Assembly (NCBI GenBank): GCA_023374025.1
Contig: SIJG01000034.1
Location: 290,629 to 354,628, forward strand
Origin: Heterodera schachtii
Lineage: Eukaryota; Nematoda; Chromadorea; Rhabditida; Heteroderidae
Length of the DNA stretch: 64,000 bases
Reading direction: 5' to 3'
Shown here piece after piece: positions 32,868-44,188 of the stretch. Each line of letters starts with the position of its first letter. Position 1 is the stretch's first letter. Below the pieces are notes generated by a model. That model searched no databases. It saw nothing but the letters and a program-made list of their open reading frames with translations, and was not told the origin of the DNA. Position numbers and translations under genes: made by a program.

Positions 32868-34811
32868 ATGAAGCCAGAAACTGTGCTCCCAAATGAATTG
32901 CTTTTTGAAGCAATTTGCTTCGTCCCATTCCACAAAAAATGGTCAACAATTCGTGTTTGCATTGTGTTTGATCAATTTTTGCTTGAGCGAATGGCACAGT
33001 TTCTGATCAGTTACAAAAACACTGTGAGCAATGATCAAATAAATTTATAATGCCAATGTTATGTGATCAATTGGTGCGGCATTACCATAAAAACATGAAA
33101 AAATTAAAATGTATCGAAATAACATACTTTAAATATTTTCTTTGACTATAGTAAAATACGAAAAATGGAAAGTCGCCCGCTGGGACTCGAACACACGGGC
33201 CTTCAAAACCGTGGATATACTCGAACCAACTGAGACACGGGAAAACTCTAAACTAATATCCGCCCATATCTTTATCCCCAACCTTAAAGGCTTAATCCTC
33301 AAATTTTTATTGTTTTTAAGGCTTTGAATTGTATGAATGAAATACTGGTGATATGTAAATTGCTAATGCAGTTGGACAGCATTTTCTTCATCCGCCACCC
33401 GAAAAGCATTGACACAAAAACTCCTATAAAATTTCTTGAAACCAGAAGAGAAATTTTTGGTGAAAATATTATAATTGAAAATGAATGTAAAGCTTTATGT
33501 TACCGAATTTTCCAAAATACTTCTTCAATGGATAAAATAAAATATTTTAGAATTGCTTTGTGTCGTTGATCGTCTCAAATCTCCGCCAAATATTCGAGAG
33601 ATTGTTGGTCTTGCGGCACCTTCGAATGTTGGCAATGCGCCATTATTCGACGGTTTTACGGTGAGTAATAATTTAAAAACTGTGGACACACAAATTTTTT
33701 TAATTATAAATTGGGTTGAAGAATTAAGATTATCCGAAATCAAAAATTCAGTGTAGGGTAAATCCGACGCCCGCAACACATTTCTTACAATTTTCTATCC
33801 CAAATTATTGAAATAAATTATTTATAAAGTTTATTTTTATTTTTGTAAATTGGTTGGATTTATTTTCGCGCAATATTCTATCCCCAATTACTGTAATAAA
33901 TTAATAAGGACTATATTTTATTTGTATTTACTTTTGCGCAATTTTCAATAAAATTATTTGATAAATTATTTTTTATTTTTTTATTCAATTGTCTTTTAGA
34001 TGGACGATTTGTTGAACAAAGCTATTCAAATTGTTTCCATTGTTTGTCAATGGCCGGAAACGACTTTGAACGATTTGGATGACTTTTTAAAAAGTAAAAA
34101 TAAATTAATGAGTATTTTCCATTTAAGCAATAATATATTTTATTGAAAATTTAAAAAAATAATAAGAAAATTGCCAATTCATTAAAAATGGATTGATAAT
34201 AATCCCATAATTATGATTCGCCATGCATTTTTTTCTTTTATTTTTATTTACTAATTGATTAATAGGGCTTTAAATTGTTTATGCTTTGCATATGTTTATA
34301 TTTTTCTATGCATATTCCATGAAAAAAGGGCTCAAAAAAGTCGCAATTTTTTGTATTTTTAAACATATTTTGGCAAATTTTTATTGAAAAGGCAATGAAA
34401 GCAAAAAATGCATCTCCTTAAAAAGTGACTTTTTCGAAATTTTTCACAAATATACCACTAAAAATTGAAAGAATTTGAATTTGATTGGATAATTTTTGGC
34501 AAAATTTTGTCGGTAAAAAAGCAAAATTAACAAAATTTGGATGAGTAAAATTTTTAAAATATTCTCTTTTGCCATTGTCTTTTGGTATTTTTTATGTCCA
34601 ATTTATATTGGCATAATTTTTTGATAAAGGCATTTTTATGCAACTTTTAGGCCATATTTTAGTACATTTTAATGGTATTTTTCGTATTTTGGAATAAAAA
34701 TTATTTTAAATGTTTTGTTTAGCTTTGGCGTTACGTTCCACTTTGGTGCGTTCATTGCAGTCATTTTTACAAATGCACATGGTTAATGATGTCCGACAGA
34801 CGGAAGCTTAA
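32868..34811 (+). CDS. F-box-like protein, 195 aa, intact copy
   Basis: Five exons, 32868-33023, 33321-33459, 33551-33660, 34000-34093 and 34723-34811, total 588 nt and 195 aa, with agreeing phases and good splice sites. The N-terminus (VLPNELLFEAICFVPFHKKW, then IRVCIVFDQFLLERM) fits the F-box pattern (LPxELLxEIxxFV...W...RxVCRxFxxF), which binds SKP1 in SCF ubiquitin ligases. The rest, including LLCVVDRLKSPPNIREIVGL, QIVSIVCQWPETTLNDLDDF and RSLQSFLQMHMVNDVRQTEA, is helical in character and unrecognised. No signal peptide, so cytosolic or nuclear. Start chosen as the only ATG before the F-box. A second copy is at 40904 and the last exons recur at 53.1 and 53.8 kb. SKP1 binding is inference from the motif alone. 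Confidence 0.7.
33172..33246 (-). tRNA. tRNA-like sequence (degenerate), in intron 1 of the F-box-like gene
   Basis: On the minus strand, TCTCAGTTGGTTCGAG forms a plausible D arm and TGTTCGAGTCCC a B-box/T loop, with a possible CCCG/CGGG acceptor pairing. The anticodon arm does not fold to a standard 7-base loop (CACGG...CCGTG encloses 10 bases), so I cannot name an anticodon. A near-identical copy is at 41210-41285. Pseudo-tRNA or tRNA-derived element; a real tRNA gene is less likely. Confidence 0.35.
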
Positions 34812-35040
34812 AACATGGATGAGATGTTCAATTGTGTTGGTCTAACGAATGCTTTCACTTCATTCAATTAGCTAATATTAAATTGTTATTTTTAATTCAC
34901 TTAATTACCTGATTTTTTTCATTAAAATTCAAAAATTTAATGACTTAATTACAGTATTAATTGCTTTTGACCTAATGTTTCGTTCATTTTTCTGATTGAC
35001 TTTGTTTTTCATTAATTTGCTTTGTTTTTTTAATAATCCT

Positions 35041-35805
35041 TTTTCTTTCTTTCTTCTCCTCTCCCTCTTCCTCTCCCTTTCTCTCTCTCTCTCTCTCGCT
35101 CTCCCTCTCTCTCTCTTCCTCTCTCTCTTTCTCTTTTCTCTTTCTTTCGTTCTCTCTCTCTCTCGTTCTCCTCTCTTTTCATTCTCTCTCTCCCTCTTTC
35201 CCTCTCCCTTTCTCTTTCTTTTTCATTCTCTCTCTCCCCTCTTTCCTCCCCTCTCCCTTTCTCTCTCTCTCTCTTTCCCCTTTTCCTCTTTCTCTCTTCT
35301 CTCCCCTTTTCTTTCTCCTTTCTCTCTATCTCCCTTGTTATCCCCTTCCCTTCTCTCTCTCTCCTCCGCCCTCTCTCCCCCGAACTCTCTCCTCTCTCTC
35401 GCTTTCCCTCTTTCTCTTCTCTCTATTCTTTCCTTTCGCTGCTTCGCTCCTCTTTCCTCTTCTCCTCTCTTCTTTCCTTTTCTCTCTCTCCTCTTCTCTT
35501 TTTCTCTATTTCTCTTTTTTCGTTCTCTCTCATCGATACTCTCTGTCTTCGCTTTCTTTTTCTTTAATCTTTCATTCCCATTGTATCACTTACTTTTTCA
35601 CTCACTCTCGCATTTTCCATTATATCTCACTTTCTCTCTCTATTTCTCGCTTTTTTTTTCTCATTCTCGAACTTTTTTTTTCTCTTCCTCCCTCATCTCT
35701 CTTTTTTCTGTTCTCTCTATCTCTTTTTTCTCATTCTCTTTCTCTCTCCCTCTCCCTCCTCCTCCCTCACTCTCTCGTCTCTCTCTTCTTTTCTCTCTCC
35801 TGTTT
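35041..35805. repeat. Polypyrimidine (CT)n tract between the 8-kb copies
   Basis: C/T-rich on the plus strand. Its right part (about 35530-35770) is nearly identical to 19170-19400. The 284-codon ORF over it is a composition artefact. It joins directly to GGATATTGCGGGAAATGG, the first bases of 8-kb copy 2. Confidence 0.95.
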
Positions 35806-35900
35806 CAAACGGATATTGCGGGAAATGGACAACAAAAAATCACTGTGTAACAAAAAAAAGTTGATGGAAATTGACCATTTCATTTTACACTGATTTATTC

Positions 35901-35933
<33 letters not shown>

Positions 35934-35989
35934 CCGATTTATTCATTTTCATTCCTTCAGTTTTTGCTAACGTTGAACAACAGTTTACT

Positions 35990-38900
35990 CTCTGGCATTT
36001 TTATATAATAATCACATTTATTGCTGTCTTATTTTACAGTTTTATTATTAATAAATTAAATAAATTTTTGGGCCTATTCTTCCGATTAATGCGCAAATTT
36101 TCCCGCCAATTTATAAACTAATTAATTAATATGTCTAATTGTCAGGTGTGCAGCTAATTGAATTGTTAATTTACTTACGGTGTTTTAATCAATGGGACCA
36201 ATGGACGCTGCGAAACGAATTGGTAAATTTTTATTTTATTATTAAATTTTTATTTTTGCGAAAATGGGCATTTCATGCAAATGCTTTTGGGTTATGAATG
36301 CCACCGATCCGTTTAAAATTTTCTTTCATTTAGAGAAAAATAACTATTCAGAACTTTGGGCGTTGCCCAATTTCCCAATAGCAAAATTTTGCTGTAAGTT
36401 TAAGGGTAATTTGTTAGTAAAAAAAGACAAATTAATTCCCATTTTTTTGGGGCGCGGGGCTTAATTATGCGAAAAATGGTCTGTTTCCCTTAAAATTATG
36501 GGTTCTGCCTTGAGAGGAGGTAGTATTTTTTCGATTCACGTGTGTCCTACTTCCTAAAAACCGCCAAGTGGTAGGAAAACAAAAAAATGTAGGACATAAA
36601 ATTCGTATCTTGGCCCAATTTCAACCAAATTAATAATTCTTGGTATCAATCAATAGCTTTAAGTGTTGTCTATCAGAATATTAATTTAGAAAATTTTTAC
36701 ATGAAATTATAAAAAGGTTATGGTCCAAAATTTTCAACAAGTTCTGAGTCAAATTATTTTACCAGAATTTTTTAAAACTCGATGAAATTTTTTGAAATTT
36801 TAACCTCAAATAGAGAATTCTTAGTACTATCGAATATATAAATTCATTTTGACTTATTTGCATTTTAATGACTTGAAAAATTTAAATGTTTATAATTACA
36901 TTTGCATAACCATGGCAAAAAAACATAGCCTGTTCAATGCCTTATAACATTTTTTCAGAAGCAATTAGATTAAATTTTCTTTTTATAATTTCAAGTCCAC
37001 TAATTAATCTATTTACCTTTAAAATTTCAAAAAATTTCATTGTGTTTTAAAAAACTTCTGGACAAAAAATTCCGACTTATGATTTTGTACAATTTAATAA
37101 CCATAACTTTCTTTTTATACAATTTAAAAATTTTTTGAAAATTAATATCATGTAGAGAACACCTTCAGCTATTGAATAATACCATGAAATTTTAATTTCG
37201 TTGAAATTGAACAAAGTTATGAATTTATATATTATACATTTTTGTTTTCCTACAGATGGCGGTTTTTAGGAAACGCCCTGGCGGATTTAGGAAACGCCCA
37301 TGGTGGCGGTTTTTAGGAAACGCCCATTTGGCGGTTTTTAGAAAACGCCCAATGTGGCGGTTTTTAGGAAACGACCTAGCACCACTTTGAACAACAGTTT
37401 ACTCTGGCCATTTTTATATAATAATCACATTTATTTGCTGTCTTATTTTACAGTTTTATTATTAATAAAATTAAATAAATTTTTGGGCCTATTCTTCCGA
37501 TTAATGCGCAAATTTTCCCGCCAATTTATAAACTAATTAATTAATATGTCTAATTGTCAGGTGTGCAGCTAATTGAATTGTTAATTTACTTACGGTGTTT
37601 TAATCAATTGGACCAATGGACGCGCGAAACGAATTGGTAAATTTTTATTTTATTATTAAATTTTTATTTTTGCGAAAATGGGCATTTCATGCAAATGCTT
37701 TTGGGTTATGAATGCCACCGATCCGTTTAAAATTTTCTTTCATTTAGAGAAAAATAACTATTCAGAACTTTGGGCGTTGCCCAATTTCCCAATAGCAAAA
37801 TTTTGCTGTAAGTTTAAGGGTAATTTGTTAGTAAAAAAAGACAAATTAATTCCCATTTTTTTGGGGCGCGGGGCTTAATTATGCGAAAAATGGTCTGTTT
37901 CCCTTAAAATTATGGGTTCTGCCTTGAGAGGAGGTAGTATTTTTTCGATTCACGTGTGTCCTACTTCCTAAAAACCGCCAAGTGGTAGGAAAACAAAAAA
38001 ATGTAGGACATAAAAATTCGTATCTTGGCCCAATTTCAACCAAATTAATAATTCTTGGTATCAATCAATAGCTTTAAGTGTTGTCTATCAGAATATTAAT
38101 TTAGAAAATTTTTACATGAAATTATAAAAAGGTTATGGTCCAAAATTTTCAACAAGTTCTGAGTCAAATTATTTTACCAGAATTTTTTAAAACTCGATGA
38201 AATTTTTTGAAATTTTAACCTCAAATAGAGAATTCTTAGTACTATCGAATATATAAATTCATTTTGACTTATTTGCACTTTAATGACTTGAAAAATTTAA
38301 ATGTTTATAATTACATTTGCATAACCATGGCAAAAAAACATAGCCTGTTCAATGCCTTATAACATTTTTTCAGAAGCAATTAGATTAAATTTTCTTTTTA
38401 TAATTTCAAGTCCACTAATTAATCTATTTACCTTTAAAATTTCAAAAAATTTCATTGTGTTTTAAAAACTTCTGGACCAAAAATTCCGACTTATGATTTT
38501 GTACAATTTAATAACCATAACTTTCTTTTTATACAATTTAAAAATTTTTTGAAAATTAATATCATGTAGAGAACACCTTCAGCTATTGAATAATACCATG
38601 AAATTTTAATTTCGTTGAAATTGAACAAAGTTATGAATTTATATATTATACATTTTTGTTTTCCTACAGATGGCGGTTTTTAGGAAACGCCCTGGCGGAT
38701 TTAGGAAACGCCCATGGTGGCGGTTTTTAGGAAACGCCCATTGGCGGTTTTTAGAAAACGCCCAATGTGGCGGTTTTTAGGAAACGACCTAGCACCACTT
38801 TGAACAACAGTTTACTCTGGCCATTTTTATATAATAATCACATTTATTTGCTGTCTTATTTTACAGTTTTATTATTAATAAAATTAAATAAATTTTTGGC

Positions 38901-39360
38901 CTATTCTTCCGATTAATGCGCAAATTTTCCCGCCAATTTATAAACTAATTAATTAATATGTCTAATTGTCAGGTCTTCAGCTAATTAATTGTTAATTTAC
39001 TTACGGTGTTTTAATCATTTGTACCAATGGACGCGCGAAACGCATTGGTAAATTTTTATTTTATTATTAAATTTTTATTTTTGCGAAAATGGGCATTTCA
39101 TGCAAATGCTTTTGGGTTATGAATGCCACCGATCGGTTTAAAATTTTCTTACATTTAGAGGGAAATAATTATTCAGAACTTCGGGCGCTGCCCAATTCCC
39201 CAGCAGCAAAATTTTGTTGAAAGTTTAAGGGTAATTTGTCAGTAAAAAAAGACAAATTAATTTCCATTTTTTTGGGGGGGGGGGCTTAATTTGCGAAAAA
39301 TTTCCCATAAAATTATTTGAGGGGAGTGGGTATTTTTTCGATTCACGTGTGTCCTACCCC
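35990..39360. repeat. 1.41-kb tandem repeat array, second array
   Basis: Units begin near 35990, 37380 and 38800, with landmark ORFs at 36264, 37678 and about 39090. GGCGGTTTTTAGGAAACGCC blocks are at 37256-37382 and 38670-38795. The last unit is truncated near 39360, at the same place as in the first array, so the array was already truncated before the 8-kb duplication. Confidence 0.9.
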
Positions 39361-39487
39361 TGCTGCCCCTCCACTAAATACGTCCCTGATCACAATCAAA
39401 ATTCTGAAAAATTTATGTAAATTTTTCGATATAATAAAAATGCAAAAAATTGGATTTATATAATTTGATTATTTTATTAAGGCACAG

Positions 39488-40082
39488 CAATGTCTCCGCT
39501 CTGTGAATTGGGTGCATCGGCTGGTAAATATGATTGATGCCAACCGACACGCCCAAGCTGAGGCACACGAATTTGGCGGCATTCAAGTGCCTGCGCGAAA
39601 ACTTGAGGCTTTTCGCCTGTCCGAGGTGTTAAATTCAAAATGAAAAATTTATTAAACTGAAAAAATTGCCATTTATGGAAAAATGTGTTAAAGTTAGAGA
39701 TTTTTTCCTTTAATTAAAATATTTTCTGACTAAGTGAAATTCTCATATTTTTCATCAATGAAAAGTTTGAAATTAAATTATATTTTATTTTTAATTTATA
39801 TTATTACAGATTCGTCTCATGTTGCGCAGTGCCGTCCAAATTGTCGAAGTTATTGGCAATTGGCCGCTTACCACGATCGACAATTTGACGGCTGTTCGCA
39901 GTGGTAAGAATACATTATTATTAATATTCAAATTTGTCTTATTTTAATTGCCAAAATTGGCATTACCATTGTTAAATTCGAAATATTTTTTAAACATATA
40001 AAAATTGTGTAAATTAAACTCAATTTTAGTGCTGAGAGAGCGCACTTTGCACCTGAACGGAGAGTATCAGCTTGGCCAATAG
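39488..40082 (+). CDS. QIV/WP-family gene end, copy 2 (5' exons not found)
   Basis: Exons 39488-39625 (QCLRSVNWVHRLVNMIDANR ... ARKLEAFRLSE), 39810-39903 (IRLMLRSAVQIVEVIGNWPL) and 40030-40082 (VLRERTLHLNGEYQLGQ, stop), with agreeing phases and good donors and acceptors. The 94-nt middle exon has the same length and pattern (xxxAxQIVxVxxxWPxTTxxxL) as exon 4 of the F-box-like gene, so they are paralogues. No F-box exon lies upstream within the repeat array. The gene is therefore either 5'-truncated or has distant 5' exons. Confidence 0.55.
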
Positions 40083-40903
40083 TCGGAGATACAACAAAAG
40101 ACGAAAGTGCCATAAAATGATTTACGCTTAGTTGTTAATGCGATTTATTTTTAAACAAGCCTTTCGCCATGCCCGGGGGCACGTGCCCTCCCCCCCCCCG
40201 CCCCGAAATGAATTTTAAAAAATTTTCTTGAAAAATTGGCAAATTTTTTGAAAATTTAGAACTTTTTTCGTGTCATATTCCATTAAAAGTTCCAAAAATC
40301 TTTCCCGACAGTGCCTTTCGGCATTGCCGGACCCCATTGAGACCTTACTTTTTGAAAATTTGACCCAAAAAGGCAACATGTGTCATTTTTAGCGCAAAAC
40401 AGCAACAAGTTTAAAATGTATTTTAAAAAATGATTTAGAAATAAATCGCATAAAAGCATACAGTTGCATACAAGTGTGCGGATTTATACATTTATAGCAA
40501 TTATTTCACTATATTCTCCGGAATGTTTCTTCCATAATATTCTTAATCAAAGTCTTCTTATCTATGCGATTTTTCTTATCTTAATTATACGCTTTAAACA
40601 ACTCGTTGCCATACATTCATTTTCTCTCACTTTGCTAAATAAATTCTTCCCTAATAGCCTATTAATTAAATAATTATATTTTGTTTGCTTTTGTTTCGTT
40701 TCTGGGGAATTTTGTTTAATTTGGGAAGGGGGCTGAAAAGAGAGGCCGGAGAGATGGCATAGATATAGATAGATAAGAATGGCACGCCCACCGCGCAAAA
40801 CCCTAATTAAAATTTCCCAGCCTAATTACCTTATCAGCATAATGAATCATCAGTTTCCTAATTACTAAAAATGTTGACCAAATAATATATTTTCCCATTA
40901 AAA

Positions 40904-42828
40904 ATGAAGCCAAAAACTGTGCTCCCAAATGAATTGCTTTTTGAAGCAATTTGCTTCGTCCAATTCCACAAAAAATGGTCAACAATTCGTGTATGTGTTG
41001 TATTTGATCACTTTCTGCTTGAGCGAATGGCACAGTTTCTGATCAGTTACAAAAACACGGTGAGCATTGATCAAAATAAATTTATAATGCCAATGTTATG
41101 TGATCAATTGGCGCGGCATTACCATAAAAACATGAAAAAAATCAAAATGTACCGAAATAACAAAGTTTAAAAATTTTCTTTGACTATAGTAAAATACGAA
41201 AAATGGAAACTCGCCCGCTGGGACTCGAACACACGGGCCTTCAAAACCGTGGATATACTCGAACCGACTGAGACATGGGAAAACTTTAAACTAAATATCC
41301 GCCCATATCTTTATCCCCAAGCTTAAAGGCTTAACCCTCTAATTTTTATTGTTTTAAGACTTTTAATTGTCTGGATGAAATACTGGTGATATGTAAATTG
41401 CTAATGCAGTTGGACGGCACTTTCTTTATCCGCCACCCGAAAAGCATTGACACAAAAACTCCTGTAAAATTTCTTGAAACCAGAAGAGAAATTTTTGGTG
41501 AAGAAAAAAAAACAATTAACTAATATTATAATTGAAAATTAATGTAAATAAAAGCTTTTCAATGGATATTAAAATATTTTAGGATTACTTTGTGCCGTTG
41601 ATCGTCTCAAATCTCCGCCAAATATTCGAGCGATTGTTGGCCTTCGCGCCACGGTCGAATGTTGGCAATGCGCCATTATTCGACGGTTTTACGGTGAGTA
41701 ATATTGGGTTGAAGAATTAAGATTATCCGAAATCAAAAATTCAGTGTAGGGTAAATCCGACGCCCGCAACACATTTCTTACAATTTTCTATCCCAAATTA
41801 TTGAAATAAATTATTTATAAAGTTTATTTTATTTTTGTAAATTGGTTAGATTTATTTTCGCGCAATATTCTATCCCAAATTATTGAAATAAATTAATTAG
41901 GACTATATTTTATTTGTATTTATTTTCGCGCAATTTTCAATAAAATGATTTAATAAATTATTTTTTATTTTTTTATTTAATTGGCTTTTAGATGGACGAT
42001 TTGTTGAACAAAGCTGTTCAAATTGTTTCGATTGTTTGTCAATGGCCGGAAACGACTTTGAACGATTTGGATGGCTTTTTAAAAAGTAAAAATAAATTAA
42101 TGAGCATTTTCCATTTAAGCAAAAAATATATTTTATTGATAAGAAATTGCCAATTCATTAAAAATGAATTTATAATAATCCCATAATTATGATTCGCCAT
42201 GCATTTTTTCTTTTATTTTTTATTTACTAATTGATTAATAGGGCTTTAAAATTGTATATGCTTTTGCATATTTTTTATTTTTCTCTGCGCATATGCCATG
42301 AAAAAAGGGGCTAAAAAAGTCGCAACTTTTTGTATTTTTAAACATATTTTGGCAAATTTTTATTGAAAAAGGCAATGAAAGCAAAAAATGCATCTCCTTA
42401 AAAAGTGACGTTTTTCGAACACAATTATACCACTAAAAATTGAAAGAATTTGAATTTGATGGGAGAATTTTTGGCAAAATTTTGTCGATATGCATTTGCT
42501 TGGCTGAACATAAAAAAAAGCAAAAATGAACAAATTTCGCAATGAGTAAAAATTTTTTAAGTGCTTTTTAAAATATTCTCTTTTGCCATTGTCTTTTGGT
42601 ATTTTTATGTCAATTTATATTGGCATAATTTTTTGATAAAGGCATTTTATGTATGCAATTTTTAGGCAATATTTTAGTACATATTTATGGTATTTTTCGT
42701 ATTTTTGGAATAAAAAATTATTTTAAATGTTTTGTTTAGCTTTGGCGTTACGTTTCATTTCGGTGCGTTCGTTGCAGTCATTTTTACAAATGCACATGGT
42801 TAATGATGTCCGACAGACGGAAGCTTAA
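40904..42828 (+). pseudogene. F-box-like gene, copy 2, frameshifted
   Basis: Exons 40904-41059, 41359-41497, 41583-41693, 41992-42085 and 42740-42828 match copy 1 in order and splice sites. In exon 3, CTTGCGGCACCTTCGAATG of copy 1 is CTTCGCGCCACGGTCGAATG here, one base longer, so the frame shifts to WQCAIIRRFYG and no longer joins exon 4 in phase. Exons 1, 2, 4 and 5 remain open. Recent loss after duplication is the simplest reading; an assembly error is possible. Confidence 0.65.
41210..41285 (-). tRNA. tRNA-like sequence, second copy
   Basis: Copy of the sequence at 33172-33246 in the same intron position, with a few changes (for example TCAGTCGGTTCGAG in the D arm). It shares the non-standard anticodon arm. 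Confidence 0.35.
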
Positions 42829-43800
42829 AAGATTGATGAGATATTCATATTGTGTTGGTCAAACGAACGCTTTCACTTCATTCAATTACCTATGTTAAAT
42901 TTATTATTATTTTTCGCTTATTTACCTTGATTTTTTTCATTAAAATTTAAATTTAATGATTACAGTATTAATTGCTTTTAAAGCTAATGATGTGTTCATT
43001 CATTTTTCTGATTGACTTTTTTTTCATTAATTTGCTTTTGTTTTCTAATAAATAGTACGAGCCCAAAATGTCGGAAAGCGGAAATTTTTGAAATAGTAAA
43101 AATTTTTAAAATATTTTACAAAAATGTAAGAAAATTGGAATTCCATGCCATCCCTGTTGTCCCCACCACGGATGGCATTCCGAGGCCACCCTAAGAACTT
43201 TCGGAAATTGTAATTCCAACAACCAAAATTTTTTCGGAAATCGGAATTCCGACCCAAAAAAGTCGGAAATCGGAATTCCATGCCATCCATGTGGTCTCCA
43301 CCATTTGCCATCGGCCAATGTTGGCGGATGTGCTAAAGTGTCGTTTGCCGATTCTTTTAATGTCCCCCTCCCCGCGACTCTATTTTCATATATTCGTTCA
43401 TGGTTTTTTTTTTGTAATTTTTTAAAATTTATTTCTTCCATTTCTAACAAATTAATTTATATTTATATCGGATGATATAAAAACCATTTAATGAAGATTT
43501 AATGATTTAAAATTTGATCTTTTAATCCGTGCTTGCAAATAACCAAAAAAGCATCACAATTATCGATTTGATAGGCATAATCGCTTTCATTAAAAGATGC
43601 ATTATCATAAAGAATCATCATTCAAAGTTGTTGTTCGAATATATTTTTGATTCAATGATAAAAATAAATTATTTTTCCATTTAATTTCCATTAGCAAATA
43701 AAAATGAATAATTAAGAATTTGAAAATGGTTATTCATTTTGCAGTTTCTAAAGGTCAAATAAAATTAAAAAACCCAATTAAAATTCAATTTTTAATAATC
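42829..43800. other. Intergenic; GGAATTCC-rich short repeats, no gene
   Basis: At 43070-43300 are repeats of CGGAAATCGGAATTCC and ATGCCATCC words, probably a dispersed element (similar words at about 63340-63395). The minus-strand ORFs here are products of these repeats. Confidence 0.45.
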
Positions 43801-44188
43801 CCTCGTAATTTTATGCTTTGATGGCGCCGACGAATTGTGCCGTCCCATCGATGGCACTCCGTTCCACGAGCAGTGCCGGCACTCGGCGGTGGTCAAACAG
43901 AAGGGTTTTGTGCCGCGCCATTTGCGCCCGCCATGGCTTAATTCGCCGCTTTTCGATGACAATGAACGGAGCAACGGAGAAAACACGTGCTACGCATGTT
44001 ATAAGGGGACAAAAGCGAGCAATGGCATGGCACCGGGGGAAGAGTACTGTGCTTGTACGGTAGACATTTGGATACGGTAAAACTGTTAAGCTGTGCCTTC
44101 TCTTCAGCACAAAGGGCAAGTGCAGAACGAGAAATTCGGTGTCGTACAATGTCAATTCCACAAATTGCATCAGCCCATTCTTCGATAG
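43800..44188 (+). CDS. Cys-rich gene end, unrecognised, start not found
   Basis: An open frame at about 43800-44059 reads FDGADELCRPIDGTPFHEQC, RHSAVVKQKGFVPRHLRPPW, NTCYACYKGTKASNGMAPG and EEYCACT. It joins in phase to exon 44108-44188 (HKGQVQNEKFGVVQCQFHKL ... stop). Six cysteines lie in the first exon. The sequence is markedly GC-richer than its surroundings. A stop precedes the frame and no ATG or clear acceptor starts it, so it is 5'-incomplete. The TCYACYKGTKASNGMAPGEE part recurs inverted at 52.9-53.05 kb. Family unknown. Confidence 0.45.

Larger units (their letters stand above)
27905..35030. repeat. 8-kb tandem duplication, copy 1
   Basis: From GGATATTGCGGGAAAATGGAC (27911) to about 35030 the sequence recurs at 35806-43050, offset 7.94-8.04 kb, in the same order: a poly-C run and GCCGATTTATTCATTTTCATT, three 1.41-kb units, the QIV/WP exons, an ORF-rich block (32429-32701 equals 40464-40673), and the F-box-like gene. 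The copies differ by small indels. A CT tract separates them. Confidence 0.9.
35806..43050. repeat. 8-kb tandem duplication, copy 2
   Basis: Same order as copy 1: poly-C run (35903-35932, about 30 C, longer than in copy 1), 1.41-kb units, QIV/WP exons, dispersed hairpin repeat (40190-40335) and F-box-like gene. The right end, ATTAATTTGCTTTTGTTTTC, matches about 35015-35035. Confidence 0.9.

Noticed and set aside
33142..33327. ORF with WDSNTRAF...LEPTETR
   Set aside because: This is the usual look of a translated tRNA-like sequence.
34996..35850. 284-codon plus-strand ORF
   Set aside because: Polypyrimidine composition artefact; it runs straight through a repeat into the 8-kb duplication boundary.
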